Assembly (NCBI GenBank): GCA_963714145.1 | Contig: OY970235.1 | Location: 4,650,001-4,714,000 of the forward strand | From: JBBWZH01 sp035544115 | Lineage (GTDB): Bacteria > Actinomycetota > Actinomycetes > Mycobacteriales > CADCTP01 | Direction: 5' to 3' | DNA: 64,000 nt | Shown: in pieces, positions 51,497 through 59,423 of the stretch | How the letters are laid out: every line of letters begins with the position of its first letter | Position numbering within the stretch: the stretch's first letter is position 1 | The notes under the pieces: model-generated | Databases searched by the model: none | What the model was told of the DNA's origin: nothing | The model's input: the letters and a program-made list of their open reading frames with translations, nothing else | Position numbers and translations under genes: made by a program

Positions 51497-52248
51497 CGCG
51501 GGCCGGGGAGCCAGCCGGGCACCGGGCGGAGCGGGTCAGCCCAACGCCGGGCGTTGTAGAGCGCGTGGGCAACGACCGCGGGCAGGACGGTCCCATCGGC
51601 GAGCGCGACGGCGAGCGTCACCGCTCCGATCGGTGCCTTACCCACCGTCTCCCGCCATCCCATGGGCTGGTGCGACAGGCAGAACAAGATCAGGCCCGCC
51701 AGCAGCCCGCCCACCGAGAGCAGCCGGGTCGGCAGGGCGAGCGCGAGCGTGACCGCCACACCCCTGAACAGCACCTCTTCGCCGGCAGCGACGATCAGTA
51801 GCCAGGCCAGCACCGCAGGGCGACCTGAGGCGCCGACACTCGCCTGATCGGGGCGGACCAGCACCTGCGCGCCGGACAGCGGCGGGCCGACCGAGATGGG
51901 GGCCGACCACGGCGGGACCGCGCGGCGGGTCAACAGTCGCCGGCGAACCCGCGCCTCGCCGGCCAGACCGAGTAGGCCAGCGAGCAGGCCACCCGCGACG
52001 CCGCCCAGCACCCGCCAGCCTCCCACCGCGGTCCACGCGACAGCGGAGCGATCGAGTGCGGCCAGGGTTGGAACTGACACGACGATGACCGTCGCCATCA
52101 CCCCGACGTACATGGGCAGGAACGCGGCCGGGCGGGTCGGCGCCATCCAGCGATGCAACAGCCCCGCGACACCGGCCGAGCTCACCGATCCGACCGCTAC
52201 GAGCGCCGTGGCGTAGGCGACGAGTTCAGGGGTACGGATGGGGGCCAT
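51493..52248 (-). CDS. CPBP intramembrane metalloprotease (SagE-like) 1
   Basis: 251 aa from ATG 52248 (MAPIRTPELVAYATALVAVG); the first 22 bases overlap the YcaO gene end, in another frame. About seven helices: AYATALVAVGSVSSAGVAGLL, PMYVGVMATVIVVSVPTL, then WLLIVAAGEEVLFRGVAVTLALALP with the EExxxR motif, ILFCLSHQPMGW and VLPAVVAHALYNARR with the conserved His. It is only distantly similar to its neighbour, so the two probably have different tasks, for example leader cleavage and immunity. Confidence 0.87.
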   Translation of the reverse strand: MAPIRTPELVAYATALVAVGSVSSAGVAGLLHRWMAPTRPAAFLPMYVGVMATVIVVSVPTLAALDRSAVAWTAVGGWRVLGGVAGGLLAGLLGLAGEARVRRRLLTRRAVPPWSAPISVGPPLSGAQVLVRPDQASVGASGRPAVLAWLLIVAAGEEVLFRGVAVTLALALPTRLLSVGGLLAGLILFCLSHQPMGWRETVGKAPIGAVTLAVALADGTVLPAVVAHALYNARRWADPLRPVPGWLPGPR

Positions 52249-53560
52249 CGTCGCGGGCGCCGCCGTACGCGGCGAAGCGGTCGTGCGCCATTGGCGGCGC
52301 GCTGGGCAGGGAGAGGGTGAGTACATCTGGCGACCACACCCGCAGCGCCCACATCCCCAGCTCACGCACGTCGGCGGTGGTGAGGTCGATCAGGGCGAGA
52401 TCCTTTCCTGTCGCTGCGAATGCCCGGACCAGCTCGGCCACGTCCTCCCGCGGCGAACCAGACTGCTCCGGCGGCAGGTCCTCGGCATCGACGGCGTCCG
52501 CGGGTGGGAACCGGGCGGCCAGCAAGGGACGATGCTCGGTCGCGTAGTACGCGACGTTCTGGTCCAGGTCGTAGAGCGCGCCCGGGTCGGGACGCCGGCC
52601 CTGCAGGCGGTTCCGGAACAGGATCACCTTGGCCAGCTGAGCAACCGCGACGGCCTCCAGGAACGCCTTGCCGAGGGCGGCATCAAGGCGGAGATCGCAG
52701 CCGAGTCCGACTCCGAGCAGCGGTGGTCGCGGCGACTCGATCAGGCAGGCGACAGCGAAACCCGGCAGGTCGGCGCTCGGGAGCCAGTACAGCCGGGGTA
52801 GTTCGGCACCCGGCGGCAGCCGGCGACGGATTGCCCGTTCCACCACGTGCGTGCGCGGTGATGACCTGAGCCGTACCGCCGTAGCGTGGCCGTACCAGTG
52901 CCCCATGGCGGCGTCGATCTGCACCAGCTCGAGCAGACCGTTACGCAGGGCGGCGTCCAGCCGGCTGTGTGCGGCGCTCCCGGTCGTCACTCCGCTGACG
53001 TACCGGGGCTCGCCGCGCTGTCCCAGGTAGCCGGGGAAGGCCTCCTGCCCGGGCAGCCAGCTCTCGGCGCCGGTGATGAGCGACCGCGCGGCGGTCCAGC
53101 CGACCGACGTGTCCGCCGTGATCGACTGGAACGGAAAGCCCGGTCGGGCCAGCTGCGCCTCGGTGAACCAGCGGAGCCCCCGCGGGGCGATGACGCGCGC
53201 TCCGCCCCCGACGAGCTCGGCACATCGCGCCTGCCGGACGGACCGGGTTCGGACCGTGGCGGTCAGGAAGCTGGCATACCGCTCGACGGTCTCCCCCAGG
53301 GTGCGGATCAGCGCCTCGTCGTAGGTGAATCCGGCGCCACCGATGTGGTAAGCGCCGGCCGCTGGTGGCGGCTGCCCACGCAGGACGTGCACACCGGTCA
53401 TCTCACCGCCAGCGATGACCAGCCTCGCCTCGCCTGCCCCTCGACCGACGAACCCGATCGTGGTGGCCAGTCCCGACAAGGGTCCGGTGAGCCTGCCCAG
53501 GAGTCGGCGGGTTGCCGGCGCGAGGTGGGTGCCGTGCGGACGGACCGCCAAGTCGATCAT
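52226..53560 (-). CDS. YcaO cyclodehydratase (SagD-like) of the LAP cluster
   Basis: 444 aa from ATG 53560, coupled as ATGA to the SagC-like gene. YcaO domain: TYDEALIRTLGETVERYAS (Glu90, Glu93, Arg94, ATP-Mg region), FVTTGSAAH-type segment read here as VSGVTTGSAAHSRLDAALRNGLLELVQIDAAMGHWY, and VGLGCDLRLDAALGKAFLEAVAVAQL. The protein ends exactly in PHPYP, the PxPxP C-terminus that azoline-forming YcaO enzymes need for catalysis. It activates backbone amides with ATP so that Cys and Ser side chains close thiazoline and oxazoline rings. Needs the ocin-ThiF partner to bring the precursor. Confidence 0.93.
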   Translation of the reverse strand: MIDLAVRPHGTHLAPATRRLLGRLTGPLSGLATTIGFVGRGAGEARLVIAGGEMTGVHVLRGQPPPAAGAYHIGGAGFTYDEALIRTLGETVERYASFLTATVRTRSVRQARCAELVGGGARVIAPRGLRWFTEAQLARPGFPFQSITADTSVGWTAARSLITGAESWLPGQEAFPGYLGQRGEPRYVSGVTTGSAAHSRLDAALRNGLLELVQIDAAMGHWYGHATAVRLRSSPRTHVVERAIRRRLPPGAELPRLYWLPSADLPGFAVACLIESPRPPLLGVGLGCDLRLDAALGKAFLEAVAVAQLAKVILFRNRLQGRRPDPGALYDLDQNVAYYATEHRPLLAARFPPADAVDAEDLPPEQSGSPREDVAELVRAFAATGKDLALIDLTTADVRELGMWALRVWSPDVLTLSLPSAPPMAHDRFAAYGGARDDGPHPYP

Positions 53561-54624
53561 CTGCCCTGCTCCGGGACGGCCCCGTCGAGGAGGGAGCGGA
53601 CTTCGAAGTAGAGCTCCCGGTCGTCGGACTCCGGAACCGGCGCACAAGCCGGGCAGCCGGGCAGTCGCAGCACATCGCTGAACGTGAACTCCATCGTCGG
53701 CACGTAGATGGCGAGCAGCTTGCCGAGCGTCACCGTCGCGCCGGTGGTGAGGAGATTCAGCGCCTCCATCGCGGTATGCGCGGCAAGGATGCTGGAAAGG
53801 ATCGCATCCAGTGGGGCCAGTCCACCATGGACCCGGCCGGCCGCAAGCGCCTGCTTGTACCGCTGATAGCTCCCGGACTCGCGCAGGTTCATCAGCACCC
53901 GGGTGTCCAGGCATTCGTAGCACGCGGTCCGGTATGGCTGGAACGCCGGACCGACCAGCAGGAACGGCCCATCCGCCGAGGCGTGCAACCACGTGATCTG
54001 GTGATGCAGGCAGATCCGGTTGAGCGCGCAGAGGAGGTCGGGACGGACGGTGTCGGCCGCCCAGATCACCGTCCGGCCGCGCCAGTCGGCGAATTCTTCC
54101 GCGTAGCGTTCGAACGCGAAGCCGTCATGCAGCCAGTCCGCGCGCCTGGCGCCCAGTCGCCGCACCAGCTGGTGATCGGGACCGGCGACTTCGATGGTGG
54201 TAGCCGGCAGGCAGCGCGCGAGAATAGCGGCAACCTCGGCCGGCAGGGTTCCCTGCCCGGCAATTACCGGAACGCCGACCGGAGCGCTTGGCCGGCCACC
54301 GAAGGGCAGCAGGTTCGGTACGGCGAAGTCGAGATAGTGGTCCAGGGCATTGTGCGCGGAATCCTCGATGAGAGCCATCTCGGCGAGTTGCTCGACCACC
54401 GCCTCGACGTCGCCGCGCTTCACCTCGGCCGTCTTCGCGATCTCCGGCAGTGTCCGTTGCCCGTCGAGCAGCGCGAGCACCCGGCTCAGCCGTCCGGTCG
54501 CCGACTCGTCAGTGAACGTGTACGCGACCGGATTCCACACACCCTGCCGGAGTTCGACGATATTGGCGCTGTGCGCGATGACCGAGAATTGGCGCTTCAA
54601 CCGGGGACGGGCGGTGCCGCTCAT
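53557..54624 (-). CDS. Ocin-ThiF/SagC-like leader-binding partner of YcaO
   Basis: 355 aa. Residues about 12-90 form a PqqD-like RRE winged helix (IVELRQGVWNPVAYTFTDESATGRLSRVLALLDGQRTLPEIAKTAEVKRGDVEAVVEQLAEMALIED), the part that holds the leader peptide. The rest is the degraded E1/ThiF-like scaffold with a structural zinc site: Cys235 and Cys238 (ACYECLD) and Cys324 and Cys327 (GCPACAP). No adenylation motif is present, as expected for this class. ATGA overlaps connect it with the YcaO gene, and its ATG overlaps the dehydrogenase stop. Confidence 0.9.
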   Translation of the reverse strand: MSGTARPRLKRQFSVIAHSANIVELRQGVWNPVAYTFTDESATGRLSRVLALLDGQRTLPEIAKTAEVKRGDVEAVVEQLAEMALIEDSAHNALDHYLDFAVPNLLPFGGRPSAPVGVPVIAGQGTLPAEVAAILARCLPATTIEVAGPDHQLVRRLGARRADWLHDGFAFERYAEEFADWRGRTVIWAADTVRPDLLCALNRICLHHQITWLHASADGPFLLVGPAFQPYRTACYECLDTRVLMNLRESGSYQRYKQALAAGRVHGGLAPLDAILSSILAAHTAMEALNLLTTGATVTLGKLLAIYVPTMEFTFSDVLRLPGCPACAPVPESDDRELYFEVRSLLDGAVPEQGR

Positions 54625-55541
54625 CGGGTCTCCGCGGCGACGCCGATAACCACGGCATGCACGACAGCCTCGTAGAGGCCATCCATACCGAAAGCCTCAT
54701 GCACTTCGTCGTCGTAGACGCTTGAGCAATCCACGCAGCCGAGGCCGAGCGCGGCGCAGACCAGATTCAGGTGGCCAGCCATAGTTCCCGCCTCGAGGAA
54801 GACGTGCCGCATTCCACGCGGGCCGTACTTTCGCATGCTGCGCCACGGCCGAGCGACCAGCAGGCACACCAGGGCCGCCTGACTCGTCATGATCGCGGCA
54901 TCCGCCGCCGCCAATGCGCCGGCCAGGCGATCCATCGCCTCGACACCGCCCCTGGGCTCGAACCGATGACCGCGGGGACGGTACGCGTATACCCCGGAAT
55001 CCAGTCCGTTCACGCGGGCCGCCGCGAACCACAGCTCGACCGGATAGAGCGCGCCCGCGCTCGAGGTAGCTCGGAATGGCTGCCGCGGTCGCCCGTGCGT
55101 GATCCCGGCGGCGCCGTACGCCAGCGTGGCGACCTGCGCCAACGAAACCGGTTCGCCCGTGTATGCCCGCACAGTGGAGCGGCGGGCGAGTACCCGATCC
55201 AGCGCGAGCGGTAGCGGCAGGGCCGGCGGCAGCTCCACCGAGTCAGGCGGATCGGCGGCTACCCAATCGACCAGTTCCGAGAGGGCGGCGCCGTTGTCGG
55301 TGAAGTACTCCCCCACTGACATCTCGAAGTCCAGATCGCGGCGGCGGAGTCGAGAGGCGACCAGGAACTCCTCGGCCACCCGGGCGGCGCCGTCATGACG
55401 CAGTCCATCCCGCCGCGACGGCCAGCCGCGCAGGCCGGTCGCGGCGACCGCCGGCTGGAGCAGGCGGAAGCTATTCGCGTACACGGCCGCGGTCAGGCGC
55501 TGCGCGTCAGCCTCCGACGCCGGCCCTTCTGCAGCCGGCAT
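54621..55541 (-). CDS. SagB/ThcOx-type FMN dehydrogenase
   Basis: About 306 aa from ATG 55541 (MPAAEGPASEADAQRLTAAVY); a GTG at 55556 is also possible. Nitroreductase-like fold: VLARRSTVRAYTGEPVSLAQVATLAYGAAGI...RATSSAGALYPVELWFAA (FMN phosphate site R-R-S and S-S-A-G-A-L-Y-P), and HVFLEAGTMAGHLNLVCAALGLGCVDCSSVYDDEVHEAFGMDGLYEAVVHAVVIG. It oxidises azolines to aromatic azoles with FMN. Its stop overlaps the ATG of the SagC-like gene (54621-54624). The presence of SagB implies that the product carries thiazoles or oxazoles rather than azolines only. Confidence 0.92.
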   Translation of the reverse strand: MPAAEGPASEADAQRLTAAVYANSFRLLQPAVAATGLRGWPSRRDGLRHDGAARVAEEFLVASRLRRRDLDFEMSVGEYFTDNGAALSELVDWVAADPPDSVELPPALPLPLALDRVLARRSTVRAYTGEPVSLAQVATLAYGAAGITHGRPRQPFRATSSAGALYPVELWFAAARVNGLDSGVYAYRPRGHRFEPRGGVEAMDRLAGALAAADAAIMTSQAALVCLLVARPWRSMRKYGPRGMRHVFLEAGTMAGHLNLVCAALGLGCVDCSSVYDDEVHEAFGMDGLYEAVVHAVVIGVAAETR

Positions 55542-55569
55542 AGGTCCGTTCAGCACTGCGAGCGACCAC

Positions 55570-56097
55570 TCACAACTCCGCGCCAGCCTCGCGGGCCCGG
55601 TCGAACTCTTCCGTCTGGTCCGGATCGAGCGGCTGGGCATAGCGACCGACCCGGAAATGCACTTTGGCGTGCTCCTCGAGCTGCATCAGTCCGACGTGGT
55701 TGCCGTCGGGATCCAACATGACTGCCATCGTCCCGATGCTGTCGCCGACTTCAAGGCCTTCGCGCTTCGCGAACTCTTGATAGAAACGCTTGGCGCGGTC
55801 CGGCCCGATCGCCACGGCGCGCGGCTCGACCACGACACGTCCGCCCAGCTCACTAAGCTGGCCTACCGACTCCGCCAGGTCGTCCACCGCGAAATAGCAG
55901 GTTAGCCGCTCGTTGTCGTCGAAGCGCTGGGTAATGGTCAGGTCGATGCCGTCCCGGGACAGCGGCGCGAAGTAGGACTCCACCCGGTCGTTGAGCGCGC
56001 GGGCGAACCGGTCGACGCCGATCAGGGCTCCATAGAAGCGCTGTGCGGCTTCGGAGTTGCTGGTCGGTACGTTGCAGAGAATGAGGCTGGCAACCAT
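55570..56097 (-). CDS. VOC-family protein of the LAP cluster
   Basis: 175 aa from ATG 56097 (MVASLILCNVPTSNSEAAQRFYGALIG), with GGAG 10 bases upstream, directly after the precursor gene stop. VOC fold: LILCNVPTSNSEAAQRFYGALIGVDRFARALNDRVESYFAPLSRDGIDLTITQRFDDNERLTCYFAVDDLAESVGQLSELGGRVVVEPRAVAIG and a final MAVMLDPDGNHVGLMQLE (glyoxalase-type end). Being second in the LAP operon it may bind the product (resistance) or act on an intermediate; both are guesses. Confidence 0.88.
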   Translation of the reverse strand: MVASLILCNVPTSNSEAAQRFYGALIGVDRFARALNDRVESYFAPLSRDGIDLTITQRFDDNERLTCYFAVDDLAESVGQLSELGGRVVVEPRAVAIGPDRAKRFYQEFAKREGLEVGDSIGTMAVMLDPDGNHVGLMQLEEHAKVHFRVGRYAQPLDPDQTEEFDRAREAGAEL

Positions 56098-56107
56098 GGC
56101 GGTCTCC

Positions 56108-56266
56108 CTACCACGAGCAGGAGCAGCAGCTGGACGAACAGCAGCCCGATCCGCAGCAGGAGCTCGCTCCCGGCAGCGGCAGATACTGCTCCGGCGCTCC
56201 GCGCAACGGAAGCGGCTGCTGCCCACTGGTCCGATGCTCGACTACTGCGGTAACCGTCACCTTCAC
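56108..56266 (-). CDS. LAP/TOMM precursor peptide
   Basis: 52 aa from GTG 56266, with AGGAGG five bases before it; stop TAG at 56108-56110. The leader begins MKVTVTAVVEHRTSG and ends EQYLPLPGA; the core is SSCCGSGCCSSSCCSCSW, with 7 Cys, 8 Ser, 2 Gly and one terminal Trp in 18 residues. This Cys/Ser-only pattern is what YcaO enzymes turn into thiazoles and oxazoles and is like the core of streptolysin S. It is the first gene of the minus-strand LAP operon, ten bases before the VOC gene. The leader-core boundary is predicted after PGA; the exact cleavage site is not known. Confidence 0.9.
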   Translation of the reverse strand: MKVTVTAVVEHRTSGQQPLPLRGAPEQYLPLPGASSCCGSGCCSSSCCSCSW

Positions 56267-56451
56267 GTGGTCCTCCTCGCCGCCGAGCGACTCACTGTAA
56301 TCGCGCGCTCACAGACTGTACTGGGAGCGGCTTCGGGTCGCAATCAACCGGCCGTACCAGCCACTGGGTCCCGGGGCTCACCGCACCGGCGGACGCCGCC
56401 GGAGGCCCGAACCGTGAGCTGGCATCCTGCTGCCTCGTCGAGGTGAGAAAA

Positions 56452-56470
56452 TTGTATGGCGATACTACAC
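56452..56470. promoter_or_regulatory. GntR-type operator, site 1
   Basis: TTGTATGG-CGA-TACTACAC, a 7/8 + 5/8 match to the consensus TTGTNTGR-N3-TCATACAA of this cluster. TACACT (56465-56470) resembles a -10 box and lies 7 bases before the GTG of the monooxygenase, so the transcript could be leaderless and the site would block it. Confidence 0.55.
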
Positions 56471-56477
56471 TCGCCGG

Positions 56478-58013
56478 GTGTCGTGGATGCTCGGGAGAGT
56501 GGGTCGGGTCGGCGGGCGGGGGTCGGGTCGGCGGCGGGTCCGGGTCGCGGTCATCGGGGCCGGCTTCGGCGGGATCGCCGCCGCGGTGAAGCTGCGCCGG
56601 CGTACCGGCGCGGAGGTGGTGATCTTCGAGCAGTCGTCCGGGGTGGGCGGCACCTGGTTCGACAACCGGTATCCGGGCTGCGAGGTCGACGTGCCCTCGC
56701 ACGCCTACTCGTTCTCCTTCCTCCGGTACGACTGGCCGCGTACCCACGCCACCCAGCCGGAGCTGCTGGCGTACGTGAACGAGGTCGTCGACCGGTTCGG
56801 GCTGCGGCCGCTGCTGCGGCTGGACACCAAGGTCGACGACCTGCGCTGGGAGGAGGAGACGCGGTCCTACCGGCTGCGTACCGCGGCCGGCGAGGAGCAC
56901 ACGTTCGACGTCGTCATCACCGCGCTCGGCCTGCTCAGCAACCCGCGCTACCCGAGCTGGCCCGGGCTGGACGAGTTCACCGGGCCGGTGTTCCACACCT
57001 CCCGCTGGGAGCCGGGCCACGACCTGACCGGCAAGCGGGTCGCGGTCGTCGGGACCGGATCCACCGCCGCGCAGGTCGTGCCGGCCGTGGCCGCGGCCGC
57101 CGGCCGGCTCTACGTGTTCCAGCGCGAGCCGGGCTGGGTCGAGCCGAAGCTCGAGCGCGCCTTCACCGCCCGCGAGCGCGCCGTCTACCGGGCGGTTCCA
57201 CTGGCCCAGAAGCTGCACCGGGCCTACCTGTTCCACCTCGGCGCCCGCCGGTTCAAGGGCTACGACGTCAGCAGCAGCACCCAGGCCCGGATGCGCCAGC
57301 GGTGCACCGACTTCATCACCAGCACGGTCGACGACCCGGCGGTGGCGGCCGCGCTCACCCCGGCCTATCCGTGGGGTTGCAAGCGTCCGATCCTGGCCAG
57401 CACGTACTACGAGGCCTTCAACCGGCCCACCGTCGAACTCGTCCCGCACGAGGTCGTGGGCATGACGCCGGCCGGCATCGTCGACGCCACCGGCACCGAG
57501 CGCGAGATCGACGTGCTGATCATGTCGACCGGGTTCCAGCCGACCCGCTTCCTGGCCAGCCTCGACGTGAAGGGGCTCGACGGCCGCAGCATCCACGACG
57601 CCTGGGCCGAGCGCGCCTCGGCGTACCTCGGCGTCACCATCGCGGGCTTCCCGAACCTGTTCGTGCTCTACGGTCCGAACACCAACGGCGGCGTCTCGAT
57701 CATCGCCCAGCTCGAGCGCCAGGCCGAGCTGGCCGTGCGGTGGGTGCGGGCGCTGGAGCGCCGCCCGGGCGCGGCGGTGCACACCGACCCGGCGGCGCAG
57801 GCGCGGTACGTCCGGTGGATCGACCGCCAGCTCGCGACCCGCGCGTCGGCGATGGAGGCCGGCTGCCACAACTACTACCACGCCGAATCGGGGGCCAACG
57901 TCACCCAGTGGCCGGGCACGCACCTGCGCTACCTGGTCATGACCCGGCTGCTCGGACGGCACGGCATCCACCTGGGCGGGCGACGGTCGCTCGCGGAGAA
58001 GGGACGTCGATGA
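56478..58013 (+). CDS. Flavin-dependent Baeyer-Villiger monooxygenase
   Basis: 511 aa from GTG 56478 (ATG 56487 is an alternative). FAD site VRVAVIGAGFGGIAAAVKL, then FEQSSGVGGTWFDNRYPGCEVDVPSHAYSFSF, the BVMO fingerprint FTGPVFHTSRWEPG (F-x-G-x-x-x-H-x-x-x-W), and the NADPH site KRVAVVGTGSTAAQVVPAVA. The C-terminal VTIAGFPNLFVLYGPNTNGG is also typical. It inserts oxygen next to a ketone using NADPH and O2 to give an ester or lactone. The hydrolases and dehydrogenases downstream fit degradation of a cyclic ketone through a lactone. ATGA overlap with the next gene. Confidence 0.93.
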   Translation: MSWMLGRVGRVGGRGSGRRRVRVAVIGAGFGGIAAAVKLRRRTGAEVVIFEQSSGVGGTWFDNRYPGCEVDVPSHAYSFSFLRYDWPRTHATQPELLAYVNEVVDRFGLRPLLRLDTKVDDLRWEEETRSYRLRTAAGEEHTFDVVITALGLLSNPRYPSWPGLDEFTGPVFHTSRWEPGHDLTGKRVAVVGTGSTAAQVVPAVAAAAGRLYVFQREPGWVEPKLERAFTARERAVYRAVPLAQKLHRAYLFHLGARRFKGYDVSSSTQARMRQRCTDFITSTVDDPAVAAALTPAYPWGCKRPILASTYYEAFNRPTVELVPHEVVGMTPAGIVDATGTEREIDVLIMSTGFQPTRFLASLDVKGLDGRSIHDAWAERASAYLGVTIAGFPNLFVLYGPNTNGGVSIIAQLERQAELAVRWVRALERRPGAAVHTDPAAQARYVRWIDRQLATRASAMEAGCHNYYHAESGANVTQWPGTHLRYLVMTRLLGRHGIHLGGRRSLAEKGRR

Positions 58014-58609
58014 GCCAGGACACACCGGTCGAGCGGCTGCCTCGGTTCCGGGAGGAGGAGATGTCGCCGGCACAGCGCGAGCTCTACGACCGGTTCCGCA
58101 CCGGCCCCCGGGTCGCGCCGGATTCGCCGTTCACGCTGCTGCACCCGGACGGCGGGCTGATCGGACCGCCCAACGCCTGGCTGCTCAGCCCGGCGCTGGG
58201 CGGCGTGCTGGAGCAACTCGGCGGCACGGTGCGCTTCAAGCTGGCGCTGTCCGACCGCTGCCGCGAGATCGCGATCCTGCTCGTCGGGTACCACCGCGCG
58301 AGCGCCTTCGAGCTGTACGCGCACCGCCCGGCCGGGCGCGCCGCGGGCCTGTCCGAGGGCGAGATCGACGGCCTGGCCGTACCGCCCGGCCCGACCTTCC
58401 CGGACCCGACCGAGCGCGCCGTGCACGCGGCCACCCGGGCGATGCTGCGCACCGGGACGCTCACCGACGCCGAGTTCGCCGCCGCGGTCACCGCGCTCGG
58501 GACGAGCGGCCTGTTCGAGCTCGTCGTGCTGGTCGGCTACTACCAGCTCGTCGCCACCCAACTGGCGGTGTTCGGTGTGCTGCCGCCGACCGACCGGGGG
58601 CAGCCGTGA
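58010..58609 (+). CDS. Carboxymuconolactone decarboxylase/AhpD-like protein
   Basis: 199 aa from ATG 58010 (MSQDTPVERLPRFREEEMSPAQRELYDRFRTGPR). Helical CMD-fold: LSDRCREIAILLVGYHRASAFELYAHRPAGRAAGLSEGEIDGLA, ERAVHAATRAMLRTGTLTDAEFAAAVTALGTSGLFELVVLVGYYQLVATQLAVFGVLPP. The AhpD Cys-x-x-Cys is absent (FELYAH instead), so it is not a peroxiredoxin-type reductase; it may be a decarboxylase or isomerase of a ring-cleavage intermediate. GTGA overlap with the SDR gene. Confidence 0.87.
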   Translation: MSQDTPVERLPRFREEEMSPAQRELYDRFRTGPRVAPDSPFTLLHPDGGLIGPPNAWLLSPALGGVLEQLGGTVRFKLALSDRCREIAILLVGYHRASAFELYAHRPAGRAAGLSEGEIDGLAVPPGPTFPDPTERAVHAATRAMLRTGTLTDAEFAAAVTALGTSGLFELVVLVGYYQLVATQLAVFGVLPPTDRGQP

Positions 58610-59346
58610 GCACCGACGGTCAGGTCGCGATCGTCACCGGCGCCGCCGGCGGGGTGGGCCGGGCGGTGGTCGCGCGCTTGCGCGCGGGCGGGTACCGCGT
58701 CGTCGGCGTCGACATCGCCGCGGGCGTGGACGACCTGGCGGCGCCCGGCGCGGTCGTCGCGGTCCGCGGCGACGCCGGGTCGGCGGCCACCGCCGCGCGG
58801 GCCGTCGAGGCCGCCCGCGACGAGTTCGGGCGGCTCGACGTCCTGGTCAACAACGCCGGCCGGTTCCTGCAGAAGCCGATCACCGAGGTGACCGACGAGG
58901 AGTTCGACGGGCTGATCGCCGCGAACGTCCGGTCGGCCTTCGTCCACTCCCGGGCCGCGCTCCCGCTGCTGGCACAGGCCCGCGGGTCCATCGTGACCAC
59001 CGCGTCGACATCCGGTTTCGTCGGGGTCGCGGGCCAGTCGGTGTACGCGATCACCAAGGGTGCGCTGGTGCAGCTCACCCGCGCGCTGGCGATCGAGTAC
59101 GCGGCCCACGGCGTGCGGGTGAACGCCGTCGCCCCCGGCGCGATCGAGACCGACTTCACCGCCGCCCACCGGGCCCGGGACCCCGACCCGGACCGATCGC
59201 GCCGCATCTCGCTCGAGCGGCACCCGATCGGCCGTTTCTCCACCGCCGACGAGGTGGCCCGCGCCATCGAGTTCCTCGCTGACCCTGGCTCCGCCGGGAT
59301 CACCGGCACGATCCTCAGCGTGGACGGCGGCTACCTTGCCCGCTGA
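58606..59346 (+). CDS. SDR-family oxidoreductase
   Basis: 246 aa from GTG 58606, overlapping the previous stop. Classical SDR: VAIVTGAAGGVGRAVVARL (TGxxxGxG NAD(P) site), DVLVNNAGRF (NNAG), SIVTTASTSGFVGVAGQSVYAITKGAL (Ser, Y-x-x-x-K: YAITK), VRVNAVAPGAIETDFT. It would oxidise or reduce an alcohol/ketone of the pathway. Last gene before the GntR regulator. Confidence 0.92.
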   Translation: MSTDGQVAIVTGAAGGVGRAVVARLRAGGYRVVGVDIAAGVDDLAAPGAVVAVRGDAGSAATAARAVEAARDEFGRLDVLVNNAGRFLQKPITEVTDEEFDGLIAANVRSAFVHSRAALPLLAQARGSIVTTASTSGFVGVAGQSVYAITKGALVQLTRALAIEYAAHGVRVNAVAPGAIETDFTAAHRARDPDPDRSRRISLERHPIGRFSTADEVARAIEFLADPGSAGITGTILSVDGGYLAR

Positions 59347-59391
59347 GCGCCGGGCCCGGCGAGCACGCGGTTGCGTTGTCAGTCGGTACGA

Positions 59392-59410
59392 TTGTCTGGT
59401 TGACATACGC
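59392..59410. promoter_or_regulatory. GntR-type operator, site 2
   Basis: TTGTCTGG-TTG-ACATACGC, in the upstream region of the GntR gene, 13 bases before its start. The left arm matches the cluster consensus in 7 of 8 positions, the right arm in 5. Position suggests autoregulation. Confidence 0.5.
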
Positions 59411-59423
59411 AGGTGGAGGGCTC

